DNA from: Bacteroidales bacterium
Lineage (GTDB): Bacteria > Bacteroidota > Bacteroidia > Bacteroidales > VadinHA17
Assembly (NCBI GenBank): GCA_003142255.1
Contig: PLLO01000012.1
Span: forward strand, 186,001-250,000
Reading direction: 5' to 3'
Length of the DNA stretch: 64,000 bases
Below are positions 38,995 through 48,898 of this stretch, one piece after another. How positions within the stretch are numbered: the first letter of the stretch is position 1; every line of letters begins with the position of its first letter. Position numbers and translations under genes: made by a program. Below the pieces are notes generated by a model that was not told the DNA's origin, did no database searches, and saw only the letters and a list, made by a program, of their open reading frames with translations.

Positions 38995-41457
38995 TTGAAA
39001 TACACATCTTCAGATATTGCAAAAATTATTAACGGCAAACTCACGGGAAATCCTGGTCTGATCGTGTCTGATGTTGTTACAGACAGCCGGCAGATATCAT
39101 ATTCTGAAGAGATGGCCTTTTTTGCAATCAGGGGGAAAAATCATGACGGGCACCAGTTTATTAAGAGTCTTTATGATAAAGGAATACGGGTATTTGTCGT
39201 CGAAGAACTTCCCACTGATTCCATCAAATATGCTGATGCAGCTTTCATTGTGATTAAAAACAGTGTTTCGGCTCTTCAGAAGGTGGCCGCAAGCAAGCGA
39301 AAGTCATTTAAATCAGACGTAATTGCAATTACAGGAAGCACAGGCAAAACAATAGTCAAAGAGTGGCTGGCAGATATCCTCGGCCTTTATGAACCCGTAG
39401 TTCGAAGCCCCAGGAGTTATAATTCACAGATCGGAGTGCCTCTTTCTGTCTGGAAGCTTGATGAGAAATACAAGGCTGGAATTTTTGAAGCAGGCATTTC
39501 CTTGCCGGGAGAGATGGAAAAACTCAGGGAAATAATTGATCCCGGGATCGGTGTTATTACTAACATAGGAGATGCGCATAGTGAGAACTTCCCTGATAAT
39601 ACGGCAAAGGCAAAAGAGAAGCTGAAACTTTTTGCTAATTCTTCATTACTGGTTTATTCAAGGGATCAGAAGCTTCTTCACGAATTAATAAGGAATGATA
39701 AGCTGCTCAAAGCAAAAGTGCTTGTTGACTGGTCCTTCTCAGACAAGGAAGCTGCGGTATATGTGAATAAAAGACAACTTTCGGGAAAGCGGACACAGAT
39801 GGAAATCGTTTACGGGGGACACGCCTTTAAGTTTATGATCCCATTTGATGATCGGGCTTCGGTTGAGAATGCAGCAACCGTGGCAGCTGTATGCCTTGCC
39901 CTGAAGATTGACCCTGATATCATCATGAAAGGGCTCTCCAACCTGATTCCTGTTGCAATGAGGATGGAGATGAAAGCAGGAATAAACGGGTGCCGGCTTG
40001 TTGAAGACTATTATAATTCAGATCCGGGTTCACTGGGAATGGCAATCGATTATTTAAGGAGTCAGGATCATAAAAAGACCACTCTCATCCTTTCCGATTT
40101 TGTTGAGAGCGGAAGAGATGAAAAAGAATTATACCACGAGATTTCAGAATTGATAAGGAGATCCGGAATAGATAAATTCATTGGCGTCGGCCCCCTTCTG
40201 ACGAGAAACAGCTCATTATTCGGAACTTCTGCCCTGTTCTACTATTCAACGGAAGAATTCATCCATCGTTTCAATGCATCGGATTTCAGGAATGAAATCA
40301 TACTGATCAAGGGAGCACGCAAATACGAGTTCGAAAAAATAGGGGCTATGCTTGAACAGCAGGTCCATCAGACGGTTCTTGAAGTAAACCTTGATGCAAT
40401 TGCCCATAACCTTAATGAATTCAGGAGATTCCTTGATCCGGGTACGCGAATAATGGCAATGGTAAAGGCATTTGCCTATGGGGCCGGACCTTCAGAAATA
40501 GCTGCGCTTTTGGAATATCACAGGGTTAGCTATCTTGGAGTTGCATTCGTTGATGAAGGCATTCAGCTCAGGAATGCCGGAGTAACCCTGCCGGTTATGG
40601 TTATGAATCCTGAATTCTCTTCCTCGGAACAGATAATAAAATATAACCTTGAGCCTGAAATATACAGTTTTTATTCCCTGGCGAAATTTACTGAAGCAGC
40701 ATCAAGGCATGGTCTTGTTCAATATCCTATTCATATCAAGATAGATACGGGAATGCACAGGCTTGGGTTCATGCCGGAAGAGGTAGATGAACTGGCAAAA
40801 AAGATCAGTAAGAATGAATCACTGAGGGTCATTTCAGTATTCTCGCACTTTGCTGCAAGCGACATACCGGCTTTGGATTATTTCACACACATGCAGGCTC
40901 AGAAACTCCTTGAAGCTGTTGCAAAGATCAGGCAGGAAATCGGATACTCATTCCTGAGGCATATATGTAATTCGGCCGGGATAGCAAGGTTTCCACAGTA
41001 CCAGTTTGAAATGGTTCGCCCGGGAATTGGCATTTATGGCATTGGCGATTTTGAAGGGATCGATCTTAAGCCGGCTGGTCGTTTCAAAACCCGTATTTCC
41101 CAGATCAAGAGAATCCCTGCGGGAGAACCCGTGGGATATAATTGTGCCGATGTTTCGGATAAAGAACGCACAATTGGAATTTTGCAGGCCGGTTATGCCG
41201 ATGGCCTGAACAGGAAACTTGGTAACAGGAATGGAAGCCTTCTGATCAGGAATACGAGGGTGCCGATTATCGGAAACATCTGCATGGATATGTGCATGGC
41301 CGATCTGACAGGGCTTAATACTGAAGTTGGTGATGAGGCAGAAATATTCGGCAATAATATCAGCATCAACGAAATTGCCGCCAAATGCGAAACTATCCCT
41401 TATGAAATTCTGACCTCAATACCCGGGAGGGTCAAAAGGGTATTCTTCAGCGAGTAA
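38995..41457 (+). CDS. Bifunctional UDP-MurNAc-tripeptide:D-Ala-D-Ala ligase / alanine racemase
   Basis: A fusion of MurF (about 1-455) and Alr (about 460-820). MurF adds D-Ala-D-Ala to the peptidoglycan precursor; Alr makes the D-Ala from L-Ala with PLP. MurF features are the ITGSTGKTIVKEW ATP loop, GVITNIGDAHSENF and the LVEDYYNSDPGSL motif. The Alr PLP lysine is about K491 in MAMVKAFAYGAGPSE, and HICNSAGIARFP and VRPGIGIYG follow. The fusion is known in Bacteroidota. No ATG is available; TTG at 38995 gives the normal MurF start (KYTSSDIAKIINGKL), while TTG at 38974 adds seven residues. Confidence 0.94.
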   Translation: MKYTSSDIAKIINGKLTGNPGLIVSDVVTDSRQISYSEEMAFFAIRGKNHDGHQFIKSLYDKGIRVFVVEELPTDSIKYADAAFIVIKNSVSALQKVAASKRKSFKSDVIAITGSTGKTIVKEWLADILGLYEPVVRSPRSYNSQIGVPLSVWKLDEKYKAGIFEAGISLPGEMEKLREIIDPGIGVITNIGDAHSENFPDNTAKAKEKLKLFANSSLLVYSRDQKLLHELIRNDKLLKAKVLVDWSFSDKEAAVYVNKRQLSGKRTQMEIVYGGHAFKFMIPFDDRASVENAATVAAVCLALKIDPDIIMKGLSNLIPVAMRMEMKAGINGCRLVEDYYNSDPGSLGMAIDYLRSQDHKKTTLILSDFVESGRDEKELYHEISELIRRSGIDKFIGVGPLLTRNSSLFGTSALFYYSTEEFIHRFNASDFRNEIILIKGARKYEFEKIGAMLEQQVHQTVLEVNLDAIAHNLNEFRRFLDPGTRIMAMVKAFAYGAGPSEIAALLEYHRVSYLGVAFVDEGIQLRNAGVTLPVMVMNPEFSSSEQIIKYNLEPEIYSFYSLAKFTEAASRHGLVQYPIHIKIDTGMHRLGFMPEEVDELAKKISKNESLRVISVFSHFAASDIPALDYFTHMQAQKLLEAVAKIRQEIGYSFLRHICNSAGIARFPQYQFEMVRPGIGIYGIGDFEGIDLKPAGRFKTRISQIKRIPAGEPVGYNCADVSDKERTIGILQAGYADGLNRKLGNRNGSLLIRNTRVPIIGNICMDMCMADLTGLNTEVGDEAEIFGNNISINEIAAKCETIPYEILTSIPGRVKRVFFSE

Positions 41458-41478
41458 TCACAGATCAGATAAGTTGAA

Positions 41479-43131
41479 TCAGTAGCGGGCCACCAATGGC
41501 ATTCTTCTGCCGTCGCCGAAAGATTTTGAGGAAACCCTTAAAACAGGAGGAGCCTGGTACCTTTTATATTCATTATAATTTATGAGCCTGATAACTTTCT
41601 GAACGGTTGCACCATCTATTCCTTCACCGGAAATGCGGTCGGCAGGCTTCTGAAGTTCGATATACTGGTACAGGATAGAGTCGAGCACTCTGTATTCCGG
41701 AAGGGAATCAGTATCAAACTGCCCGGGCCTGAGCTCGGCTGAAGGCTTTTTAACAATCGTATTATCAGGTATTATCTCTCCGTTCCTGTTAATGTAATTC
41801 GCCAGCCTGTATATATCCGTTTTATAGAGATCGCCTATTACTGATAACCCTCCTGCCATATCGCCGTACAGCGTTCCATATCCAACCGCAGCTTCGCTTT
41901 TGTTGGATGTATTAAGGAGTATGCATCCGAATTTGTTCGATACGGCCATAAGCAGAACAGCTCTTATTCTTGCCTGGAGATTCTCTTCAGTGATATCCTT
42001 TTCCTTACCTGAGAAAAGAGGTGCAAGATCTTCCTCGAAAGCCTTGAATGGTTTCTCTATATTTATAATATCATACTTTACATTCAGGTTTTTTGCAAGG
42101 GCGACTGCATCTGCAACAGAATGCTCCGAGGAGTACCTGGAAGGCATTAAAAGGGCCCGTGCATTTTCATTGCCAAGTGCTTCCACTGCCAGGCAGAGAC
42201 AGAGAGCTGAGTCAATTCCTCCCGAAAGCCCGACTAAGCAGCTGCTGAACCTTGTTTTTGCAAAATAATCATGGATACCTGTCACCAGTGCTTTATGAAT
42301 GAGCTCAATAGGCTCAGTATCAATATCTCCGGAAGGTCTGGCACCGGCAATGATGTCATCAAGGTTAAAGGTCTCGACAGCCTCCCTGAAATATGGCAGT
42401 TGCCTCCATATATCGCCATTGCTGTTGACGATTCTCGAAGCCCCGTCAAATATCAGTTCAGTATTGGCTCCTGTCTGGTTGACTGAAATTACCGGGAGGT
42501 GATATTTACGGGCTTTATTTTTGAAGATATCGGCCTTAATGCCTGTTCTTGAATATGAGAAAGGTGATGCAGATATGTTTATTACCAGGTCGGGTTTTTG
42601 TTTTGCCAGCTCCTCCATTGGAGAGATGGTATAAAGGCTCTTCTTCTCGAATTCATTCTCAAAAGGCTGTTCATCCCAAAGATCCTCACAGATTGTTATC
42701 GCCAGCCTAAGCCCGTTGAACTTGAAGACGGAGAATTTTTTACCTGGCTCGAAATACCTGTATTCATCAAAGATATCGTATGTGGGAAGCAAAGATTTTT
42801 GAGCTGAAAAAACAATTTCACCTTCAGACAGGACGAGCGCTGAATTAAACAGTTTTTTCCCTTCCTTGTTATTGTTAATTACGGGAGAGCCTATTATTGC
42901 CGTAATTCCCGTGCATTCCCCTGCAATCTCCTTAACCGTATCGTTGCACTTTTCTACGAAATCGAGCCTGTCGAGAAGGTCAAGCGGAGGATATCCCGGA
43001 ACGCACAGTTCAGAGAATATTATAATATCGGAGTTATCAAGCTTTGCTTTTAGTATAGCATTACAGATCAGCTCTTTGTTCCTGGCAAAGTTACCGATAT
43101 GATAATTCAGCTGGGCAAGCGTTATCTTCAT
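41479..43131 (-). CDS. nadE: Glutamine-dependent NAD+ synthetase
   Basis: A 550-residue two-domain enzyme. The N-terminal nitrilase-like glutaminase domain (about 1-260) has the catalytic Glu in FSELCVPGYPPLD, and the Cys in LAITICEDLWDEQPFEN. The C-terminal synthetase domain has the PP-loop GLSGGIDSALCLCLAVEAL and NTSNKSEAAVGYGTLYGDMAGG. It makes NAD from deamido-NAD. In other Bacteroidota nadE lies near gldB, as here. Confidence 0.96.
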   Translation of the reverse strand: MKITLAQLNYHIGNFARNKELICNAILKAKLDNSDIIIFSELCVPGYPPLDLLDRLDFVEKCNDTVKEIAGECTGITAIIGSPVINNNKEGKKLFNSALVLSEGEIVFSAQKSLLPTYDIFDEYRYFEPGKKFSVFKFNGLRLAITICEDLWDEQPFENEFEKKSLYTISPMEELAKQKPDLVINISASPFSYSRTGIKADIFKNKARKYHLPVISVNQTGANTELIFDGASRIVNSNGDIWRQLPYFREAVETFNLDDIIAGARPSGDIDTEPIELIHKALVTGIHDYFAKTRFSSCLVGLSGGIDSALCLCLAVEALGNENARALLMPSRYSSEHSVADAVALAKNLNVKYDIINIEKPFKAFEEDLAPLFSGKEKDITEENLQARIRAVLLMAVSNKFGCILLNTSNKSEAAVGYGTLYGDMAGGLSVIGDLYKTDIYRLANYINRNGEIIPDNTIVKKPSAELRPGQFDTDSLPEYRVLDSILYQYIELQKPADRISGEGIDGATVQKVIRLINYNEYKRYQAPPVLRVSSKSFGDGRRMPLVARY

Positions 43132-43142
43132 TTAAGCATTAC

Positions 43143-43871
43143 TTAGAAATTCACTCCAAGCCTGATTGACAGCAGTTTATGAGTGATCTTGTCGACAGGC
43201 TGGTTCCCTTTTTCTCTTGTAATATCCAGGAAATTATTGTCAAAACCAAGACCCAGTACCACCGTGGTGTTTCCGCCAACTCCATATTCAATTCCTGCAA
43301 TTATATGGTACGACATGTTGAACATCCTGATCTCTTGCATGGCATTTTCACCTTTTATATTGCGTGAAGGAATATCAGCTTTACCTCCGATTACTACTTT
43401 TGGATCAACGCCCAGGTCGGTAAAAAATGTAATGTACCCGATCTGGTTTGTCTGAAGCTTCAGACCAAGCGGTACAGACAGGTACTGTATTTTATAAACA
43501 ATTGCTTCACCCGGGTTGACTTTAACAAGTTTCAGGGACTGAGAATGTGAAATATAGAAGATTGTGGTATCACTGCTGAGAAGCCTTCCGCCGGCGCTGA
43601 TAAGATTAATTCCTGTGGAAAATGAATAATTGGGTCCGAAATACCTGTAAACTGATACTCCGAAATTAAAGCCTGGCCTGGCACCCTTGTTTACTACAAC
43701 ACTGTTGTCCGAACCGAACCAGGTAATCATGGGATCTGCATGAACACCGAATTTAAAGAGGGATATGGTTCCTTGTCCCGGCTGAGCCTGCAGATTAAAC
43801 GATGTGATTATAATAGCAGCAATGATCAGGAAGCCAGAGATATTCGAACTTCTATTACTTTTAGAATTCAT
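43143..43871 (-). CDS. PorT-like outer-membrane beta-barrel protein
   Basis: A 242-residue protein with an N-terminal signal peptide (hydrophobic core IIAAIIITSFNLQAQ). Amphipathic beta strands follow throughout, ending in LLSIRLGVNF with a terminal aromatic as in outer-membrane barrels. Conserved-looking GVHADPMITWFGSD and LSVPLGLKLQTNQIGYIT resemble the PorT/outer-membrane-barrel family. It may support T9SS or gliding because of its neighbour gldB, but that is inference. It precedes nadE by 11 bp on the same strand. Confidence 0.75.
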   Translation of the reverse strand: MNSKSNRSSNISGFLIIAAIIITSFNLQAQPGQGTISLFKFGVHADPMITWFGSDNSVVVNKGARPGFNFGVSVYRYFGPNYSFSTGINLISAGGRLLSSDTTIFYISHSQSLKLVKVNPGEAIVYKIQYLSVPLGLKLQTNQIGYITFFTDLGVDPKVVIGGKADIPSRNIKGENAMQEIRMFNMSYHIIAGIEYGVGGNTTVVLGLGFDNNFLDITREKGNQPVDKITHKLLSIRLGVNF

Positions 43872-43945
43872 ATGTTTAAATGTTTATTTTAATCATTTGC
43901 AAAATTAACAAATAATAAGAGAAGTTATTGCGTTGTAACCAGGAG

Positions 43946-43976
43946 TTGTCACTATGGCGAAAAGTACCTATTTTCG
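43946..43976 (+). promoter_or_regulatory. Probable promoter for gldB
   Basis: TTG at 43946-43948, a 20-bp spacer and TATTTTCG at 43969-43976, with one mismatch to TAnnTTTG, about 21 bp before the ATG. Confidence 0.4.
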
Positions 43977-43997
43977 AAAGTTGAAATTATTTGAACT

Positions 43998-45017
43998 ATG
44001 AGAGTACGGTCAGTTATATTATTTTCCATATTGTTTTGTCTGCCTGCAATTGTGTCATGCAGAAAAAACATATACAGAGTAAACGTATCCTCAATACCGG
44101 TCAATATTGAAATAAAACGGCTGGAAAAGGAGATATTTTCACTTGATCCTGACAAGATACCGGCAAACCTGCCACAGTTAAAGCAGGAATATGGATCATT
44201 CCTTCAGCTGTTTTCATTTGTCATAAATACCGGTGATATAAACGATCCTTCGTTCGGGGATTTTCTGGTAAGGTTTTGCACCGATAAGCTCAATTATAAA
44301 GTTTATCTTGAAATAGTCAGGAAATACCCAGATACAGACAAGCTGAAAAAGGAACTTGAAGATGCTTTCAGGCATTATCTCTATTATTTTCCCGCGAAAA
44401 AAGTTCCGGCTGTTTATACCTGCAGCGCCGGTTTTAACAACAGTATTATTATTGGAGATTCCGTGCTGGGAATAGGGCTTGACAGATATCTGGGACGGGA
44501 CTGTGAATATTACAAAAGGCTTCAGATATACAAGTATATTGCGGCAAGGATGACGTCACCGAATATTGTTCCTGATTGCATTTATGCCTGGGGATCGACG
44601 GAATGGGACTTTTCAGGGATGAAGTACCCGGTGGATAATGTAATGGCAGAGATGATACATTACGGGAAGCTTAAGTATTTTGAAAAATGCATGCTCCCTG
44701 AGGTAAGCGATTCTGTCATTTTCGGTTTTTCGGATAACCAGATGAAATTTTGCAGGAATAATGAAAGCCTGATGTGGCAGTACATTGTTGAAAATAATCT
44801 TTTGTTCAACACCGACAGGTTTGTTATCAGAAAGATGACCGATGAGGCGCCTTTTACAAGCTATTTTACCAATGAATCACCGGGAAGAGCTTCTGTCTGG
44901 ATGGGATTCCGGATAGTTGAATCGTTTATGATGAAGAACAGGAATGTCTCTCTTGCAAGGCTTATGGGCAATACGGATGTGCAAAGCATCCTGGAGAAGG
45001 CCAGATACAACCCATAG
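43998..45017 (+). CDS. gldB: Gliding motility lipoprotein GldB homologue
   Basis: A 339-residue lipoprotein (lipobox IVSC, C21). It resembles GldB: VSSIPVNIEIKRLEKEIFSLD near the start, YFPAKKVPAVYTCSAGFNNSIII, GLDRYLGRDCEYYKRL and a final SPGRASVWMGFRIVESFMMKN. GldB is required for gliding in Flavobacterium; homologues also occur in non-gliding Bacteroidota, so motility is not proven. It is divergent from the PorT-like gene and nadE. Confidence 0.85.
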   Translation: MRVRSVILFSILFCLPAIVSCRKNIYRVNVSSIPVNIEIKRLEKEIFSLDPDKIPANLPQLKQEYGSFLQLFSFVINTGDINDPSFGDFLVRFCTDKLNYKVYLEIVRKYPDTDKLKKELEDAFRHYLYYFPAKKVPAVYTCSAGFNNSIIIGDSVLGIGLDRYLGRDCEYYKRLQIYKYIAARMTSPNIVPDCIYAWGSTEWDFSGMKYPVDNVMAEMIHYGKLKYFEKCMLPEVSDSVIFGFSDNQMKFCRNNESLMWQYIVENNLLFNTDRFVIRKMTDEAPFTSYFTNESPGRASVWMGFRIVESFMMKNRNVSLARLMGNTDVQSILEKARYNP

Positions 45018-45025
45018 TAAACACA

Positions 45026-45051
45026 AAGAGCCGCTGAAAACAGCGGCTCTT
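45026..45051. terminator. Bidirectional terminator between gldB and ferredoxin
   Basis: A perfect 11-bp stem (AAGAGCCGCTG / CAGCGGCTCTT) around a 4-base A loop, 8 bp after the gldB stop and 25 bp from the convergent ferredoxin gene. Confidence 0.9.
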
Positions 45052-45076
45052 CATATTCCTTTTTCAGATTGCAGGA

Positions 45077-45244
45077 TTATTCGGGATGAATAGCCTCAAC
45101 AGGGCATACATCTGAACATGCACCACAATCGGTACAGATATCCGCATTGATTTTATAGATATCACCTTCAGATATAGCCTCAACGGGGCACTCATCGATA
45201 CAAGTTCCGCATGCTGTGCAATCTTCATTGATTTTGTAAGCCAT
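45077..45244 (-). CDS. 2[4Fe-4S] ferredoxin
   Basis: A 55-residue bacterial-type ferredoxin. Two clusters are bound by CTACGTCIDECP (residues 9-20) and CTDCGACSDVCP (37-48), each CxxCxxCxxxCP. It is a low-potential cytosolic electron carrier suited to anaerobic enzymes such as pyruvate:ferredoxin oxidoreductase. It is monocistronic. Confidence 0.96.
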   Translation of the reverse strand: MAYKINEDCTACGTCIDECPVEAISEGDIYKINADICTDCGACSDVCPVEAIHPE

Positions 45245-45355
45245 TTCTATAATTTTTTAGTTAAAGTAATTACAACAACCGCACAAATTTATCCAAAATT
45301 TCTAAAATAAAAAATTCATTTCATTTTCTACAAGAATCAAGCCTGGTCGATTTTA

Positions 45356-48300
45356 TCAGAAGTCGAGGCTGAAGGAAAGGTAAAACATTTTAGGGAGAAG
45401 GTAATTGTTTTCAATTCCCCAGGCCCAGTCAGCCCTTATGAAATATCCCAATATCTGAGCCCTGGCCCCGGCACCAAAACCTGCAACTATAGGTTCCCTG
45501 TTCGAGTCGAGGGTGACAGTGATTGTATTATTGGTTATAACCTGGTCGTCGTAGGCATTATTGCCTGACCATGGATTTTTGCCCGACCATGCTGTACCTA
45601 TGTCACCGAAGCCTACAACCTGCAGGCTGTTGAGGAAATTTGACTTAAGCGGGTGTCCGGCAAAATACCTGACAAAAGGCCATCTTATCTCACTGTTAAT
45701 GAGGGCAAAACTATTTCCATTCCTGACATTCTGACTGAAACCCCGGAGGTTTGTTGCAATCGCCTGGAATCCATAATTAACATTTGTGTTTACCGGGATT
45801 GAGTTGTCGAACATGGTATATTTTGTGAAAAAATAGCCCATCCAGTTATCGACGCCACCAAGGTAGTACAGAAGCTTTGTAGGACCATAGGAGGTGCTTG
45901 CTGCAAACCGGTTAGCCCAGATGAGCTCCCTGTGGATCTTAATATATTTTCGGAAATCAATTCCGAGCACTATCATGTCAGATTTTTTTGCAGTAAGCTC
46001 CTTATAATACTCTCCAAAAATCTTGAATCTGGTTCCGTAGTAAATATTGATTGACCTTTTACGGGTGTTATCATAAATTACTTCTCCCTTAAGGCTACCC
46101 CAGTGCTGCGAGATGCTTTTAGTGGTCAGGGCTACGGGATCGGTCGATAAATATACTTCCCTGTCGTACCTGTAGGCAACTGTTCCCTTCAGGGTAAGAG
46201 CCGGAGAAAAGGGCCTTGAATAAGAAAGATACAGGTTATGGGTATGAGATTTTATTATGGTAGTGTCGTTCGAGCTGAGAAATGCCTGCCTGTAAAAGAT
46301 AAGCTGCTTATCAAACTTCCCTTTGAGATTTTCGATGCTAAGGAGATATTCGTTGCTGTCGAAGTTGCCAGAAAGTCTCACGCCTCCTGTAATCCTGATG
46401 TTCTCGAAGAGATCTACAATTCCGAATCGTGTCATTGCGTTTATTCCGGGATTGAAATATGGAGCGCCGGAGTTATAGACCTGGTACGAATAATTCAGAA
46501 AGCTGAAATCAACCTGGGTTACAAGATAATTATTGTAGAATGAGGTTTCATATATTCTGACCAGTGGCAGCTGAAGATGCCCGGTATCGAGATCCACATC
46601 CATATAATTTTTCTTCCAGAGCTGGTCGTAGTAGTTTTCCTTCTCTTTTTCGAATATGTAATGATTTATATCAATTGGCTCATTTTTAACATAATACTCA
46701 TACAACGGCTTTTTAAGAGTGTCCCTTCTCTTCTTGTCTTCAGCCATCAACCAATTTCTCAGCTTGTCGATGCTGTCGGCTTTATGCATGAGACGGGTTT
46801 TTTCAATCCTGAAGGTGCTGTTGGTGATCTCCTTGTCAGGAATGGGGTTTAAATCGCTTAAAAGCCCTTTTCTCAGAAGGTACTTTCCCTTATCGAATAT
46901 TATCTCTCCATATGTATCTGAACCATTTTCGACCGACTGGTCAATAATATTGCGGTCATAATTGGTTACCGGAGCAGATTTAATGAAATACCTGTAATGA
47001 GTGGTTGTGTCGATATAACTTATTGAACTGTCGAATATTGCATTGTATCTGTTTAGAGTGCCATTGGCATCGCCTATATATGTGAATCTGCCAGGCATTA
47101 CTTCAGATGATAACATCCTGTTCGAATAGTTGCCTTCCGAGAGCCTTGTCAGGACATTGCTTCTTTTTGCTGTATTATATGTGAAGAGATCAAAAGCGAG
47201 GCCTGTTCTCTCGCCCGGATCACCGGTGTTTGACAGAGTATCTGATAGCCTGTTCGATGAAAAGATTATTTCATCTGGTTTCTCTTTCAGAAACGACGGA
47301 TTCAAATCATCTGCGACATCTCTTGTAAGCTGCTCATTTGTCCCTGAAGCAAGGGTGTAAAGGTAAAGATCGGTGATCCCATCTTTTACTGCTGAAAGAA
47401 TAAGCCTGGTGCCTTCAGGTGAATAGGAGAAATCCAGGATCTTTTCAAAATAAAGCATGTTCCTTTTTTCGGTTGACTTATCGTTGATGCGGTACAGGTA
47501 CAAAACCAGTCCGGCTTTTTCCTCGTTTATATATGTGAGTATTTTCCCGCCAGGGTGCCATGCAATAACAGGGTAGGTCTTGTCACTTACATATTCAAGC
47601 TTAGGCTCCTTCCTGAAAATTATTTTCTTTTTACCGGTAGCCTGATTATACAGCCATATTCTTTTTCTTCCCCAGTTGTTTGTCACATAGGCAATATATT
47701 TTCCATCAGGGCTGACTCTTACTTGCTGGAAGATCTGTTCTTTTTTGGACTTCTGGATTATCTTCCCATCATTGCCCGGCCGGTTCTGATCGGAAGAGTA
47801 TTCATTTTTGTAATATTCCTTCCATTCTTTCAGCAGCTCTTTCAGGTTTTTGCCGATAACATACAGGAATCCATTATCAACATTCTTATAGATCTTTGTA
47901 ATATAAATAATATTCGGGATGAGCGCGTCGCCGTATTTCTTCCCAATAAATCTCCAGAATGATTCTCCGGCCATTATAGCATCATCGTTTTCGAGGTGGC
48001 TGATTTTTTTGTATTTGCCGGAGAGTATCCCGTCCTTTACCCTGTTCTCGGAATTGTAATCCCAGTTTGAGGCGACATAATTTACCAGTCCCTTGAAATA
48101 CCAGTCTGGCATATTGATCACAGAAGAGCTTGAAACCCTGTCCTTGACATCGGCGTTATAGAGTATCTCATTGATGATCACTTCGGTTATTGATGCTGCG
48201 ATCTGTTTGTCGAAAGATTTATGATCGCCTTCGTAATACAGCAACACCTTATTTTTAATTATCCTGCTGAATCCCCCGGTGTTGTAATTTTCTTCATCGG

Positions 48301-48631
48301 AAGTTACGAGACCGATATTTGACTGCTTGTACTCGGCCATTGTATTGTTAATGACAAAGATGAGGCGTTTTTCGAGTGTATAATCGAAGAAATTTTCAAT
48401 CTCCTCGAGCTTTTTGGTAGCATACTCAGCCGTATATACTGCCAGATCGCGGCCATATTCACTGAAATAACAATCAAAATTATCGAATCTGTAAAAAGAC
48501 CAATAGTGATTAAAGTACTGAACCCGGTTTTTACCGAAGCTCATCTGTTGTCCATTATAAAACTGACCGCTTGCATTTAAATAAAAAATGCAGGCAATGA
48601 AGGTGATTATCAGTTTTCGGATATTTCTCAT
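45356..48631 (-). CDS. Exported protein: degenerate peptidase-like domain, TolB-like propeller, outer-membrane barrel
   Basis: A 1091-residue protein with a signal peptide (LIITFIACIFYLNASGQF). Residues about 35-270 resemble a gluzincin (peptidase MA) fold. The HExxH position reads TEVII at 149-153, and the downstream W..EG..Y motif reads WYFKGLVNY at 177-185, so it is probably not catalytic. Residues about 300-560 carry PD40/TolB-like propeller blades (VRVSPDGKYIAYVTNN, DFSYSPEGTRLILSA, LNPSFLKEKPDEIIFSSNR). Residues about 690-1091 form a beta barrel of the Omp85/BamA-like type, ending in MFYLSFSLDF. Function is unknown; protein folding or surface assembly at the outer membrane is possible. 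The start at 48631 gives a better signal peptide than 48646. Confidence 0.78.
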   Translation of the reverse strand: MRNIRKLIITFIACIFYLNASGQFYNGQQMSFGKNRVQYFNHYWSFYRFDNFDCYFSEYGRDLAVYTAEYATKKLEEIENFFDYTLEKRLIFVINNTMAEYKQSNIGLVTSDEENYNTGGFSRIIKNKVLLYYEGDHKSFDKQIAASITEVIINEILYNADVKDRVSSSSVINMPDWYFKGLVNYVASNWDYNSENRVKDGILSGKYKKISHLENDDAIMAGESFWRFIGKKYGDALIPNIIYITKIYKNVDNGFLYVIGKNLKELLKEWKEYYKNEYSSDQNRPGNDGKIIQKSKKEQIFQQVRVSPDGKYIAYVTNNWGRKRIWLYNQATGKKKIIFRKEPKLEYVSDKTYPVIAWHPGGKILTYINEEKAGLVLYLYRINDKSTEKRNMLYFEKILDFSYSPEGTRLILSAVKDGITDLYLYTLASGTNEQLTRDVADDLNPSFLKEKPDEIIFSSNRLSDTLSNTGDPGERTGLAFDLFTYNTAKRSNVLTRLSEGNYSNRMLSSEVMPGRFTYIGDANGTLNRYNAIFDSSISYIDTTTHYRYFIKSAPVTNYDRNIIDQSVENGSDTYGEIIFDKGKYLLRKGLLSDLNPIPDKEITNSTFRIEKTRLMHKADSIDKLRNWLMAEDKKRRDTLKKPLYEYYVKNEPIDINHYIFEKEKENYYDQLWKKNYMDVDLDTGHLQLPLVRIYETSFYNNYLVTQVDFSFLNYSYQVYNSGAPYFNPGINAMTRFGIVDLFENIRITGGVRLSGNFDSNEYLLSIENLKGKFDKQLIFYRQAFLSSNDTTIIKSHTHNLYLSYSRPFSPALTLKGTVAYRYDREVYLSTDPVALTTKSISQHWGSLKGEVIYDNTRKRSINIYYGTRFKIFGEYYKELTAKKSDMIVLGIDFRKYIKIHRELIWANRFAASTSYGPTKLLYYLGGVDNWMGYFFTKYTMFDNSIPVNTNVNYGFQAIATNLRGFSQNVRNGNSFALINSEIRWPFVRYFAGHPLKSNFLNSLQVVGFGDIGTAWSGKNPWSGNNAYDDQVITNNTITVTLDSNREPIVAGFGAGARAQILGYFIRADWAWGIENNYLLPKMFYLSFSLDF

Positions 48632-48702
48632 TATCGGGCACATCATGAGACAAACGGGTCATGGCAATAAACAATTGCCCCAGGTTTGAGATCTCTTCGG
48701 AA

Positions 48703-48710
48703 CAAAACTA
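48703..48710 (-). promoter_or_regulatory. Probable -7 element for the propeller/barrel gene
   Basis: On the minus strand this is TAGTTTTG, with TTTTTG 23 bp further upstream. The leader would be about 70 bases. The rest of the 252-bp divergent spacer also holds a TATTTTTG at 48753-48760 on the plus strand, which may serve the DUF1573 gene. Confidence 0.4.
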
Positions 48711-48898
48711 ATGATATTATGGTTTAAAATATTCAAAAATGCTAAACTTTCTTATTTTTGCTCAATTTTACATCTTAAATTTATTTCGGTCTGATTTTTG
48801 TAAGTATGCCATGCAACCAATTTATATATGCGGTTGTTATTGTAGAAAACAATTAAAAAGCGTTATTTATTATATTTATACTTCAATTAATAAAGAAT

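Noticed and set aside
47555-47962. 135-residue plus-strand frame inside the propeller/barrel gene
   Set aside because: It lies opposite propeller blades with conserved motifs; hydrophobic composition is a mirror effect of the coding strand.
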